A program made the translations under genes and the position numbers. From positions 1-17,615 of the forward strand of contig JARHZT010000045.1 in NCBI GenBank assembly GCA_029258015.1: a stretch of DNA of 17,615 nt, in the 5' to 3' direction. The first letter of the stretch is position 1. Each line of letters starts with the position of its first letter. Positions 1 through 6,612 of this stretch are shown here, piece by piece. Source of the DNA: Malacoplasma sp. GTDB taxonomy: Bacteria > Bacillota_I > Bacilli_A > Mycoplasmatales > Mycoplasmoidaceae. A model generated the notes under the pieces. It saw only the letters and a program-made list of their open reading frames with translations. It ran no database searches and was not told the DNA's origin.

Positions 1-42
1 TGACATAAATGAGTATAATTTTAAATCGACTAACTTTTTCAT
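1..42 (-). CDS. Start of an unidentified protein, cut by the window edge
   Basis: Fourteen codons are visible, reading MKKLVDLKLYSFMS, then the window ends. The ATG at 40-42 has a good ribosome binding site (GGTGG on the minus strand, 48-52) five bases upstream, and two TATAAT hexamers lie just upstream (55-60 and 63-68). It follows nagB on the same strand with a 40-base gap, so it may be co-transcribed with nagB or use its own promoter. The product cannot be identified from 14 residues. Confidence 0.6.
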   Translation of the reverse strand, partial: MKKLVDLKLYSFMS

Positions 43-54
43 GTTTTCCACCAA

Positions 55-68
55 ATTATATAATTATA
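55..68 (-). promoter_or_regulatory. Possible -10 elements for the gene at 1-42
   Basis: Two perfect TATAAT hexamers occur on the minus strand at 55-60 and 63-68, between the nagB stop and the next start codon. No convincing -35 hexamer is visible, which is common in AT-rich Mollicutes promoters. Confidence 0.4.
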
Positions 69-82
69 CAACAAATGGACTA

Positions 83-799
83 TTAAAATAAATAATAAAC
101 ACTTACATCTTTATGTTCATTAAGTATAGTGCACGGTCATTTTTCATCAAAAGTAACAGAGTTTTTTAACACTTCAAATGCTTTTTTCTTATTATCATCC
201 AAAACAATTAGTATTATTTTTTTAGCACTAATAATTGTGCTTAAACCCATTGTTACAGCGTATTCTGGAACATAGCTAATATCATTATCAAAAAATCTGG
301 CATTATCTTTTCTTGTAGAATCAGCCAATTTTATAATTCTTGTTTTACTATTTTTTTTAGAACCTGGTTCATTAAATCCTATATGTCCATTACTTCCTAA
401 ACCTAATATCAAAATATCTAATCCACCATTCTCTAAAATTAAATCATCATATTTTTCATAATTGTTTTCAGCTTCTCATAATGTTCTACAAGGAAAATTT
501 ATATTTTCTTTTTTGATATCAATTTCATTAAATAAGTTTTTCTTCATAAATTCATAATAAGAATTACAGAAATATTTTTTATTTAAACATAAATATTCAT
601 CAAGATTAAAAGTTCTTACATCTTTAAAGCTTATTTCATTATTTTTATACATTTTTATTAATTTATCATAAACACCTAACGGACTAGAACCAGTTGCTAA
701 TCCTAGATTTGATTTTGGATTAATAGTAATAACATTTTTAAATTCATTTGCTATTTTTTGTGCCAATTCATCTTTGGAATTACATCTTATAAAATTCAT
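83..799 (-). CDS. nagB: Glucosamine-6-phosphate deaminase NagB
   Basis: Converts glucosamine-6-phosphate to fructose-6-phosphate and ammonia in the cytoplasm, the last step feeding amino sugars (including sialic acid-derived ones) into glycolysis. The 238-residue product has the usual length. Visible family motifs are LATGSSPLG near residues 34-42 (phosphate loop), FNLDEY with Asp67, and GSNGHIGFNEPG with His139 and Glu144, matching the catalytic Asp-His-Glu set; Asn rather than Asp before Gly-His is usual in Gram-positive NagB. Trp108 and Trp221 are TGA codons, so the frame is complete only under code 4. ATG at 797-799 was chosen because AAGGAG lies about five bases upstream. It follows rplS but is separated from it by a terminator hairpin. 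No nagA or nanA is visible in the window. Confidence 0.95.
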
Positions 800-832
800 A
801 TTTCTCCTTAAATATTTTAATATCACAATAAA

Positions 833-863
833 AAAATAATGATGTATAAAACATCATTATTTT
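833..863 (-). terminator. Intrinsic terminator of the rpsP-trmD-rplS operon
   Basis: A perfect 13-bp stem (833-845 with 851-863) and a five-base loop are followed on the minus strand by a run of T (complement of 831-836). The rplS stop codon lies inside the stem. Confidence 0.8.
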
Positions 864-1252
864 GTTTCAAGATTTGCTTTAGGTTTTTCTCTTCTTTCTT
901 TAATTCTAGCTGACTTACCAGAACGTTGTCTTAAGTAGAATAATTTAGCCCTTCTAACTTTACCTAAACTCACAACCTCAATTTTTTCTATTTGTGGTGA
1001 ATGTAATTGGAAAGTTCTTTCAACACCAACTCCATTACTTTCTTTTCTAACAATAATAGATTCAGATAATTTACTTCCTCTTCTAGAAATAACAACACCT
1101 TCAAATTTTTGAATTCTTGTTTTGTTGTTTTCAACAATCTTATTGTGAACAATAATAGTATCACCTGATTTAAAATTAGGAATATCAGCTTTTAATTGTT
1201 TTGATTGTACATAATTCAAAATTTGCTCATTAGTCATTTTTGAGTTACTCAT
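857..1252 (-). CDS. rplS: 50S ribosomal protein L19
   Basis: Component of the large ribosomal subunit located near the 30S interface. The 131 residues show the typical L19 core: a GDTIIVHNKIVE-type segment near residue 30, KFEGVVISRRG near 49-59, then GVGVERTFQLHSPQIEKIEV and a basic tail with KVRRAKLFYLRQRSGKSARI. The start ATG has AAAGGA upstream and overlaps the 3' end of trmD by eight bases, indicating translational coupling. It is the last gene of the rpsP-trmD-rplS operon. Confidence 0.97.
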   Translation of the reverse strand: MSNSKMTNEQILNYVQSKQLKADIPNFKSGDTIIVHNKIVENNKTRIQKFEGVVISRRGSKLSESIIVRKESNGVGVERTFQLHSPQIEKIEVVSLGKVRRAKLFYLRQRSGKSARIKERREKPKANLETK

Positions 1253-1940
1253 TTTTAATTCCTTTCTTACTTGTATACTTTAAATACAAATCATTTCTAT
1301 TTTTTTTAGTTTTTTTAATTCTTTCATCTTTTCTATATTGATCTATTTTCTTATGATTGCCTGATAATAGCACTTCTGGCACTTTATAACCATCATATAT
1401 TTCAGGTTTTGTATAAACCGGATAATCTAATAAATCATCATTGAAAGACTCGTCTAAAAGGCTATTATCGCTTATAACACCAGGTATTAATCTAATTATT
1501 GCATCACTTATAACTAATGCAGCAATTTCTCCCCCTGTTAAAACATAATCTCCTATGCTTATTTCTTCATCAATATAATTAACTATTCTTTCATCAAAAC
1601 CTTCATAATGACCACATATTAAAATAATGTGTTTTTCTTTTGAAAATGAATATGCTAATTTTTGACTAAATGTTTTACCACCAGGTGTTAATAATACAAC
1701 CTTAGTGTCTTTTGTTTTAATTGAATTAATTGCATCCACAATTGGTTGAAGTTGCAAGACCATTCCAGCTCCACCACCATAAGGGGTGTCATCAACCTTT
1801 CCATGCTTATTTTTAGAAAATTTTCTAAAATTAATTATTTCAATCTCAACTTTATTCTTTTCAATAGCTCTTTTTAAAATAGAATTTTCAAAAAAACCTT
1901 TAAAAAGATCTTCAAATAATGTCAAAATAGATATTTTCAT
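1245..1940 (-). CDS. trmD: tRNA (guanine-N1-)-methyltransferase TrmD
   Basis: Methylates G37 of tRNAs that read certain CNN codons, using S-adenosylmethionine, to prevent frameshifting. The 231-residue protein shows the SPOUT-family features: MKISILTLFEDLF at the start, DDTPYGGGAGMV near 50-61, LLTPGGKTFSQ near 84, GHYEGFDERI near 110 and SIGDYVLTGGE near 128 (the knotted cofactor site), then a basic C-terminal RNA-binding part. The rpsP stop and the trmD start are fused as TAATG, so translation is probably coupled. The usual rimM gene between the two is absent. Confidence 0.97.
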   Translation of the reverse strand: MKISILTLFEDLFKGFFENSILKRAIEKNKVEIEIINFRKFSKNKHGKVDDTPYGGGAGMVLQLQPIVDAINSIKTKDTKVVLLTPGGKTFSQKLAYSFSKEKHIILICGHYEGFDERIVNYIDEEISIGDYVLTGGEIAALVISDAIIRLIPGVISDNSLLDESFNDDLLDYPVYTKPEIYDGYKVPEVLLSGNHKKIDQYRKDERIKKTKKNRNDLYLKYTSKKGIKNE

Positions 1941-2221
1941 TATTTTTTATTATTTTTTTTAGATTCATTTTTTTGATTAATGTACTTACTTCAAACACCA
2001 GCTTTTTTCAAAATTGATTTTGCTGTATCAGTTGGTTGAGCACCTTTGTTTAATCATTCTAATGCTAATTCTTCATTAACTTTAGTAACACCTTCAAATG
2101 GTTCATAATTACCAACTAATGCAATGTAGTCTCCGTCTCTTCTTTTTCTAGCATCAGCTACAACAATTCTGTAGTATGGTGATTTATGTCTACCCATTCT
2201 AGTTAATCTAATTTTTACCAT
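1940..2221 (-). CDS. rpsP: 30S ribosomal protein S16
   Basis: Small-subunit ribosomal protein and first gene of its operon. Translation with TGA as Trp gives 93 residues beginning MVKIRLTRMGRHKSPYYRIV and containing VADARKRRDGDYI and the S16 signature around LVGNYEP. Two in-frame TGA codons encode Trp56 and Trp77; with the standard code the gene would appear split. GGAG lies eight to eleven bases upstream of the ATG. The stop overlaps the trmD start in a TAATG. Confidence 0.96.
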
Positions 2222-2251
2222 GTAAAACTCCAAACTAATATAACAAAGAAA

Positions 2252-2281
2252 ATTATACTAAAAAAATAAAAAAGTTGTTAA
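2252..2281 (-). promoter_or_regulatory. Promoter of the rpsP-trmD-rplS operon
   Basis: On the minus strand a TTAACA box (2276-2281) is separated by 18 bases from a perfect TATAAT (2252-2257), about 30 bases upstream of the rpsP start. The -35 box is overlapped by a palindrome described separately. Confidence 0.7.
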
Positions 2282-2296
2282 GTATTTTTACTTAAC
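2277..2296. repeat. Perfect palindrome at the rpsP -35 box
   Basis: GTTAAGTA and TACTTAAC form 8-bp inverted arms with a TTTT spacer, overlapping the -35 hexamer of the rpsP promoter. An adjacent smaller inverted repeat (ACTCAT/ATGAGT, 2295-2311) follows. These could be an operator or part of the terminator cluster of the gene upstream. Confidence 0.5.
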
Positions 2297-2311
2297 TCAT
2301 AATTAATGAGT

Positions 2312-2340
2312 AAAAAAATACAGAATTTGTATTCTGTATT
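2312..2340 (-). terminator. Terminator after the C1 protease pseudogene
   Basis: A perfect 10-bp stem (2317-2326 with 2331-2340) with a four-base loop is followed on the minus strand by seven T residues (complement of 2312-2318). It lies directly after the stop of the surface protease gene. Confidence 0.8.
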
Positions 2341-2344
2341 TCAA

Positions 2345-4565
2345 TTATTTTCTTTTCTTTCTTATGACCATTACTAAACCTAAACTAAATAATGAAACTA
2401 AAATCACAACACCTGATGTTATACCTACATTTTTTATAACCTCTGCTGTAGCATTATTAATTACAGAATTTGAATTAGGAACAGTTGGATCACCTTGTTC
2501 TATAGGTTTTTCAGGCTTTAATTCAGGACTTGGAACTTCTGGTTTTGATTCAGATTCTGAAGGAATAGTTGGTTTTTGTTCTAGTTCAGTTTCTGGTTTT
2601 GAAGGAGTAACTGGTTTTTAATCCGGTTTAACTTCTGGTTTGTGATCTATATCAGTATTTTTATTTACTATAAATCTAACTACATTTGAATATTCACTAG
2701 TATAGTTTTCTGTTTCATCAGATTTTGCTCTAGCATAGTGCACACCTTCTACATTAGGATTAAAATTAATTTTGTTTGAACAATTTTCATCACTAAAGTA
2801 TTCAATTATAGGGTTACCATATTTAGCACTAACTTTTAACTCTTCATTTTCTAAAATTAATGTAGTTAGTGTATTTTTATCTTTGCTAATAACAAATTTT
2901 TCTTTTTTAGTACCAGTATATTCTGAGTTTTGTTTAGCTTTAATGATAATTCTTGCATTCGAAGAAGCATCTACATTATTCGAATATTCAACATCATAAT
3001 CTTCACCTTCAATTAGTAATTTATCATTAATTTTGACTTCAACATTAGCCGTTAATTCTTTACCATTATATGTAACTTCTTTATCCATAGTGACTGTTGC
3101 ATTCACTAAGTGATTTGGATCTATATTTTTTGGTTGTTCAATAGTAAAAGCCTTAATTCTAGCAATATCACCAAGTAATGGAATTTTAGAGTTTGTTCAT
3201 TTATTTGTTTCTTTATCAATTACAAATGTCATGTCATTTGTAGACTCTTCTAATATCGAATATCCTATAGGTTTTTTCTATCTGTTGTTTTTGAATGAAC
3301 ACTAAAGTTTGAACCCTCTTCTAATTCAATTAATTCATCTAATTGAATAATGTGTAATCCTGGGTATTCAAAATGCACTTGTTTAGAAGCAACTTTTTTA
3401 CCACTAATAGGGGCATTCATTCTAGATAAACTATCATTAAAATCAACATTCGAATATATATATATATATATATTACAACCTCTGTATTATCTTTAGGTAA
3501 ATGCACATTAACAGCTTTTAAATATTCAGATACCTTTTTCATTTGCTTTTTTTACAGGAAAAACCGCTATTGCTTCATTATAACCAGGTTCTCTATCATC
3601 TATTATTCAACTTCTCATTTCTGCATCATAAAAGTATAGATTTTGGTAGTCTTGTTTTTTACCATAATCATAACCTATAACTTCCCTAAGTTTAGTATCA
3701 TAAGAAATGTAAAAATAACCTTCAAACCCATCTAAACATCAGCTATTTTTCATTATTCAAGCACCATCACGACTTGCTGCTCTTGGTCTAAATAAATCTT
3801 TTGATATACTATCATCTCACCAAACTAATTCAATAGCATGAGACATATTACCTTCATAATCTTGATCTGTCGCAAGAATGTAATCAGCATAAGTTGAAAC
3901 ACTATAGCTTGCCACTAATCCACCATGTTTTACTATCTCTTTTTTAACTGTATTTATAAAATCTTGATCAATATCAACACCTTTTTGTGTGTTAGCAACT
4001 AAACTCGCATCCAATAATTGTCATTGAGTTTCTAAATATCTGTAATTTTCATATGAATATTCTGGTTGGTTAGCAAGTACTTCACCTCTAATTAATGCAT
4101 GAGTTGCAGCATATGAATTGTTTTCATTTCCGACTTTTCCACTTCTTAAATCTTCAAGTGTTAAACCTAATTTATCGGCTGCCACAGTTCAATCAAAATT
4201 ATCTTCTAAAAGATCTATTTGTTTATTAATATCTTCAGTAATAGGTGCTCAACCTTTTTTAAAATACTAGTTTCTGCAGCAGAAATAGTAGCATATGCTC
4301 AACAATTATTTTTATTTTGATTTTTAGACATTGTTGTTAACCCATAATCTTTACTATTGTATCATGAGAATTTTGCCATTTCTGCTGGATCTGCATTATT
4401 TAGTTCTTCTAGTGTTTCAGGCAATTTTGTTAATTATTGTGTTTGATTATCAACTAAAACCTTAGTTACTGCCGAAGGTAAAATACTATAATTTGGTATG
4501 GCTAATGCAAAACCAGGTAATGTGTATAAATTCACAAGTAATAATTTCTTTGATAATTTTCTCAT
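2345..4565 (-). pseudogene. Broken surface papain-family (C1) protease with lectin-like domain
   Basis: Joining the pieces gives an exported, membrane-anchored cysteine protease. A basic and hydrophobic N-terminus (MRKLSKKLLLVNLY...) looks like a signal peptide. The C1 core keeps its catalytic set: QNKNNCWAYAT (oxyanion Gln and Cys), SHAIELVWWDD (His) and GAWIMKNSW (Asn), followed by GYFYISYD. Next is a domain resembling the lectin-like module found after C1 peptidases, with YPGLHIIQLDELIELEEGSN as its clearest part. Then come a beta repeat of the YNGKEL...GEDYDVEYSNN type, a Pro/Glu/Lys-rich spacer, one transmembrane helix and a RKKRK tail. The frame is broken by stops at 4434-4436 and 2618-2620 and by indels at T6 4255-4260, T5 3535-3539, (AT)10 3454-3473 and T6 3272-3277. 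The start has no clear ribosome binding site. Function would be proteolysis of host surface proteins; expression of full-length product is unlikely unless slippage restores the frame. Confidence 0.8.
3454..3473. repeat. (AT)10 dinucleotide repeat inside the protease gene
   Basis: Ten perfect AT units lie in the coding region of the lectin-like domain and put the downstream part out of frame. Removal of four units would restore the reading ...VVIYIYSNVDF.... Such tracts slip easily during replication. Confidence 0.85.
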
Positions 4566-4618
4566 TTTTGCCCACGCACAAATATAAAAAATATTTTTAC
4601 TTAATATTTCGTTACTAT

Positions 4619-4658
4619 ATTATAACCTAGAAAAAAACTCAATTTTTTTCTAGGTTAT
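4619..4658 (-). promoter_or_regulatory. -10 box and 16-bp inverted repeat before the protease pseudogene
   Basis: A perfect TATAAT on the minus strand (4619-4624) lies 53 bases upstream of the ATG. It touches a perfect 16-bp inverted repeat (4622-4637 with 4643-4658, five-base loop), which occupies the space where RNA polymerase would bind. It could be an operator for the protease gene, or a terminator-like structure, although no T-run follows it. Confidence 0.45.
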
Positions 4659-4671
4659 TAAATTTTGTTAA

Positions 4672-4712
4672 TAAAAATAAAAAAAGGTTAAAGACTTTTT
4701 ACATCTTTAACC
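4672..4712 (-). terminator. Distal of two tandem minus-strand terminators
   Basis: A perfect 9-bp stem (4686-4694 with 4704-4712) is followed on the minus strand by TTTTTTTATTTTTAT. It backs up the hairpin at 4725-4776, and together they end whatever is transcribed through 4.8-5.5 kb. Confidence 0.75.
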
Positions 4713-4724
4713 CTTAATAAATAC

Positions 4725-4776
4725 AAAAAACAGCACTTTACATGGGATGATCGGATACCATCATAAGCGCTGTTTT
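4725..4776 (-). terminator. Long terminator-like hairpin ending the candidate RNA
   Basis: A 12-bp stem (4727-4738 with 4765-4776) carries a 26-base interior that can form a small extra helix (ATGG/CCAT on the minus strand). One position is a G-U pair on the minus strand but an A-C mismatch on the plus strand, which points to minus-strand RNA. Six T residues follow on that strand. Confidence 0.65.
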
Positions 4777-5222
4777 GTTATAATACATTTTTTTATATAT
4801 TTTTTTCTACAAAGAGACTCGGTTTTTATCACTTACTCATCTTTTCAATTCTAATATCAACTTAAAAACCAACTAAAGAATAACTCAAACATTCATTTAA
4901 ATTTTGTATTTACATTTTGATTCTTTAAATAATCCCAGAATATTATTTAAACCGTAGCATTAAACCGAACTATTGCATCATCCAAATTTTCACCACAACA
5001 CCATTAATATCCAATACTCATTCATTTAACTTTACACTCTATATATTATGAACACTCACTTCATATGGTCCGACACAAGTTTGCATCCACTCAATATAGA
5101 ATTACACATTAAACTAGCTTATATCTTCATTTAACTTAGAATAGCTCAAACCGAACTTATCTTTAATCCAAATCTAGCACCTAGACTTAAATTCTAACTA
5201 GTTTTATTCTCTGAATCTAATT

Positions 5223-5289
5223 TCAATTAAATTTAAAATCATATACAAATTTTTATTTAATATATTTTTAATTCTCAATTAAATTTAAA
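5223..5289. repeat. Direct repeat of TCAATTAAATTTAAA
   Basis: The 15-base unit occurs at 5223-5237 and 5275-5289, 52 bases apart, in the AT-rich middle of the candidate RNA. Chance is possible given the base composition. Confidence 0.5.
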
Positions 5290-5546
5290 TCGACTTATAA
5301 ATTTTTAACCTCATACTCAATTGAACCATATCCCATTGTCGACGTGGGACAGAGGTGTAGCATGCTAATCACAAGGTTCACTATCTTTGCTTTAAAAATA
5401 ATTCTAATCCAAAATACTATAGTGAAATAAATTTGCAATTAATATACTAATTGATCAACTAGGGGTCTCATTAACATCCACAATAGTCTGTGCCGAGAAA
5501 TTGACTTATTTGCTTTCTTTAAATCAACCCATATATATAATAACAC

Positions 5547-5600
5547 AAAAAAATGAAAAAAAACATTTTTTTTAATTTTTTTTTAATTTTTTTTATTTTT
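5547..5600. other. A/T homopolymer-rich spacer with hairpin potential
   Basis: AAAAAAATG and CATTTTTTT can pair around a run of eight A, and long T tracts follow on the plus strand. The structure could terminate in either direction. It separates the EIIBA-like gene's terminator from the candidate RNA. Confidence 0.4.
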
Positions 5601-5602
5601 AA

Positions 5603-5645
5603 TAAAAAAAAGATAAACACAACTATTTGGTGTGTTTATCTTTTT
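5603..5645 (-). terminator. Terminator of the EIIBA-like gene
   Basis: A perfect 15-bp stem (5607-5621 with 5631-5645) and a nine-base loop lie at the stop codon, with a T-run on the minus strand (complement of 5604-5611). Confidence 0.85.
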
Positions 5646-6537
5646 AGACTACTTTAAACAAGATTTCCCCCTTTTTAACAACTTGTCTATTCTTTACACA
5701 ATATTCAATTCTTCTTCTTTTATTTAAGTTTGGTACTACAATAGGAATTAAGGAATTTTTAGAAATATCAAGTTTATTTAAATCAGAGTTTATTAAATGA
5801 ATATCAATGTTTGCATCACAATTATTTTTAACTAACATTTCAAATGGGGATTGATCTAGTTTTATCAAAGATGTGCCAGCATACATTAAAACTTTTGTTT
5901 TATCTGCTGATTCAAAAACATAACATGATAATGCTTCATTTATACTTATAATTTTTCCTTCATTTAAGGGACAATAATATTTTGGTGATTTAGGTTTAAT
6001 AGCTATACCTTGACCCAAAATATTATTTTTAAATGCCACATCATTTAAATCAGATAAATAATAAACAAATCCATCGACTGGTGAGTATATATTAAATGGT
6101 AAAAAATCATTGTCACTCACATCTTCCAATATCTCAGGTTCATTACAACTATTATCTAGATCGCTATTATTGCAAACATTATTTTGAATTGGTTGTATTT
6201 CTATTTTTTGTTTTTGTATTAATGGTAATTTATTATCAATAATATTATTTATTTCATTTGCAAAGTAATGTGACATATTACCAAAAAATATTTCTACATT
6301 ATTTTTAGAAATAAATTCTGAATTACTACCAAACTTTTTAAAATCATTGCTATTTATTTTATGTGTGTTTTTTAGTTTAGCTATTAATCTTGTAGAAGAT
6401 GAACTAATGTTTATGATGTTACCAAGTCCACCTAATGCATAAATTAAATCAATAACTTTATCATCTATATCTCTGTCTATGTCTATATTATTCTTTTTTG
6501 TTTTCTTATTCTTTTTAAACCATCTAAATATATTCAT
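5644..6537 (-). CDS. EIIB-EIIA fusion of the glucose PTS family lacking all phosphorylation residues
   Basis: The 297-residue protein has a very basic N-terminus (no membrane EIIC domain), an EIIB domain at about residues 25-102, an acidic/Asn-rich linker, and an EIIA(Glc)-type domain at about 148-297. The EIIB fold signature LGGLGNIINISSSSTRL is clear, but the phosphorylated Cys position is Ser47 and the preceding Asp is Ser45; Thr-Arg-Leu is kept. In EIIA, IYSPVDGFVYYL, DVAFKNNILGQGIAIKP and a late SLIPIVVPN match the family, but the two active-site histidines (His75 and His90 of E. coli) align with Glu201 and Tyr219. The HFGIDT motif has become YAGTSL. It therefore cannot take part in the usual phosphate relay. 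The frame is intact and uses no TGA codon. It lies 75 bases downstream of the NanE-like gene, probably in the same transcript. A regulatory or sugar-sensing role is my inference. Confidence 0.8.
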   Translation of the reverse strand: MNIFRWFKKNKKTKKNNIDIDRDIDDKVIDLIYALGGLGNIINISSSSTRLIAKLKNTHKINSNDFKKFGSNSEFISKNNVEIFFGNMSHYFANEINNIIDNKLPLIQKQKIEIQPIQNNVCNNSDLDNSCNEPEILEDVSDNDFLPFNIYSPVDGFVYYLSDLNDVAFKNNILGQGIAIKPKSPKYYCPLNEGKIISINEALSCYVFESADKTKVLMYAGTSLIKLDQSPFEMLVKNNCDANIDIHLINSDLNKLDISKNSLIPIVVPNLNKRRRIEYCVKNRQVVKKGEILFKVV

Positions 6538-6562
6538 TTACTTTCATTCACTTTCAAAAAAT

Positions 6563-6581
6563 ATAAAACCAAAAGTTTTAT
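6563..6581 (-). terminator. Weak hairpin between the NanE-like and EIIBA-like genes
   Basis: A 7-bp stem (ATAAAAC/GTTTTAT, five-base loop) is followed on the minus strand by ATTTTTTG. With only one G-C pair it would be a leaky terminator, allowing partial read-through into the EIIBA-like gene. Confidence 0.3.
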
Positions 6582-6612
6582 CTGTTTTATTATCCTTTTT
6601 TTAGATAGAAAA

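Larger units (their letters stand above)
4725..5535 (-). ncRNA. Candidate large structured non-coding RNA, family unknown
   Basis: No open frame of useful length exists here on either strand, even with TGA as Trp. GC-richer islands stand out at about 5330-5390 and 5460-5515, and the minus strand is clearly richer in G than C, as is typical of structured RNA in AT-rich genomes. Visible stems include 4924-4933/4942-4951 (10 bp, perfect), 5038-5044/5094-5100, 5329-5335/5345-5351 (one G-U pair on the minus strand) and 5377-5384/5419-5426 (8 bp). The element is bounded upstream by the terminator of the EIIBA-like gene and ends at two tandem terminators. The minus-strand motif AGTTCGGTTT occurs twice (complements at 4962-4971 and 5148-5157). 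A TATTAT-like -10 lies near 5535-5545. I could not match it to RNase P RNA, tmRNA, SRP RNA or rRNA. It may instead be decayed sequence; boundaries are approximate. Confidence 0.35.

Noticed and set aside
2364..2621. Plus-strand open frame rich in Gly, Ser and Phe
   Set aside because: It is the complement of the Pro/Glu/Lys-rich spacer and anchor of the surface protease and has no ribosome binding site.
2345..2640. LPXTG-type sortase anchor
   Set aside because: No LPXTG motif precedes the transmembrane helix, and Mollicutes have no cell wall.
5329..5390. tRNA-like or tmRNA-end-like sequence
   Set aside because: A GGTTCA stretch and short stems occur, but no full cloverleaf, no seven-base T-loop and no acceptor stem can be formed.
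4725..5535. RNase P RNA, tmRNA or group I intron
   Set aside because: The GAGGAAAGTCC core of RNase P RNA and the conserved ends of tmRNA are absent. ACAGACTA recalls a group I intron core, but no matching partner strand was found.
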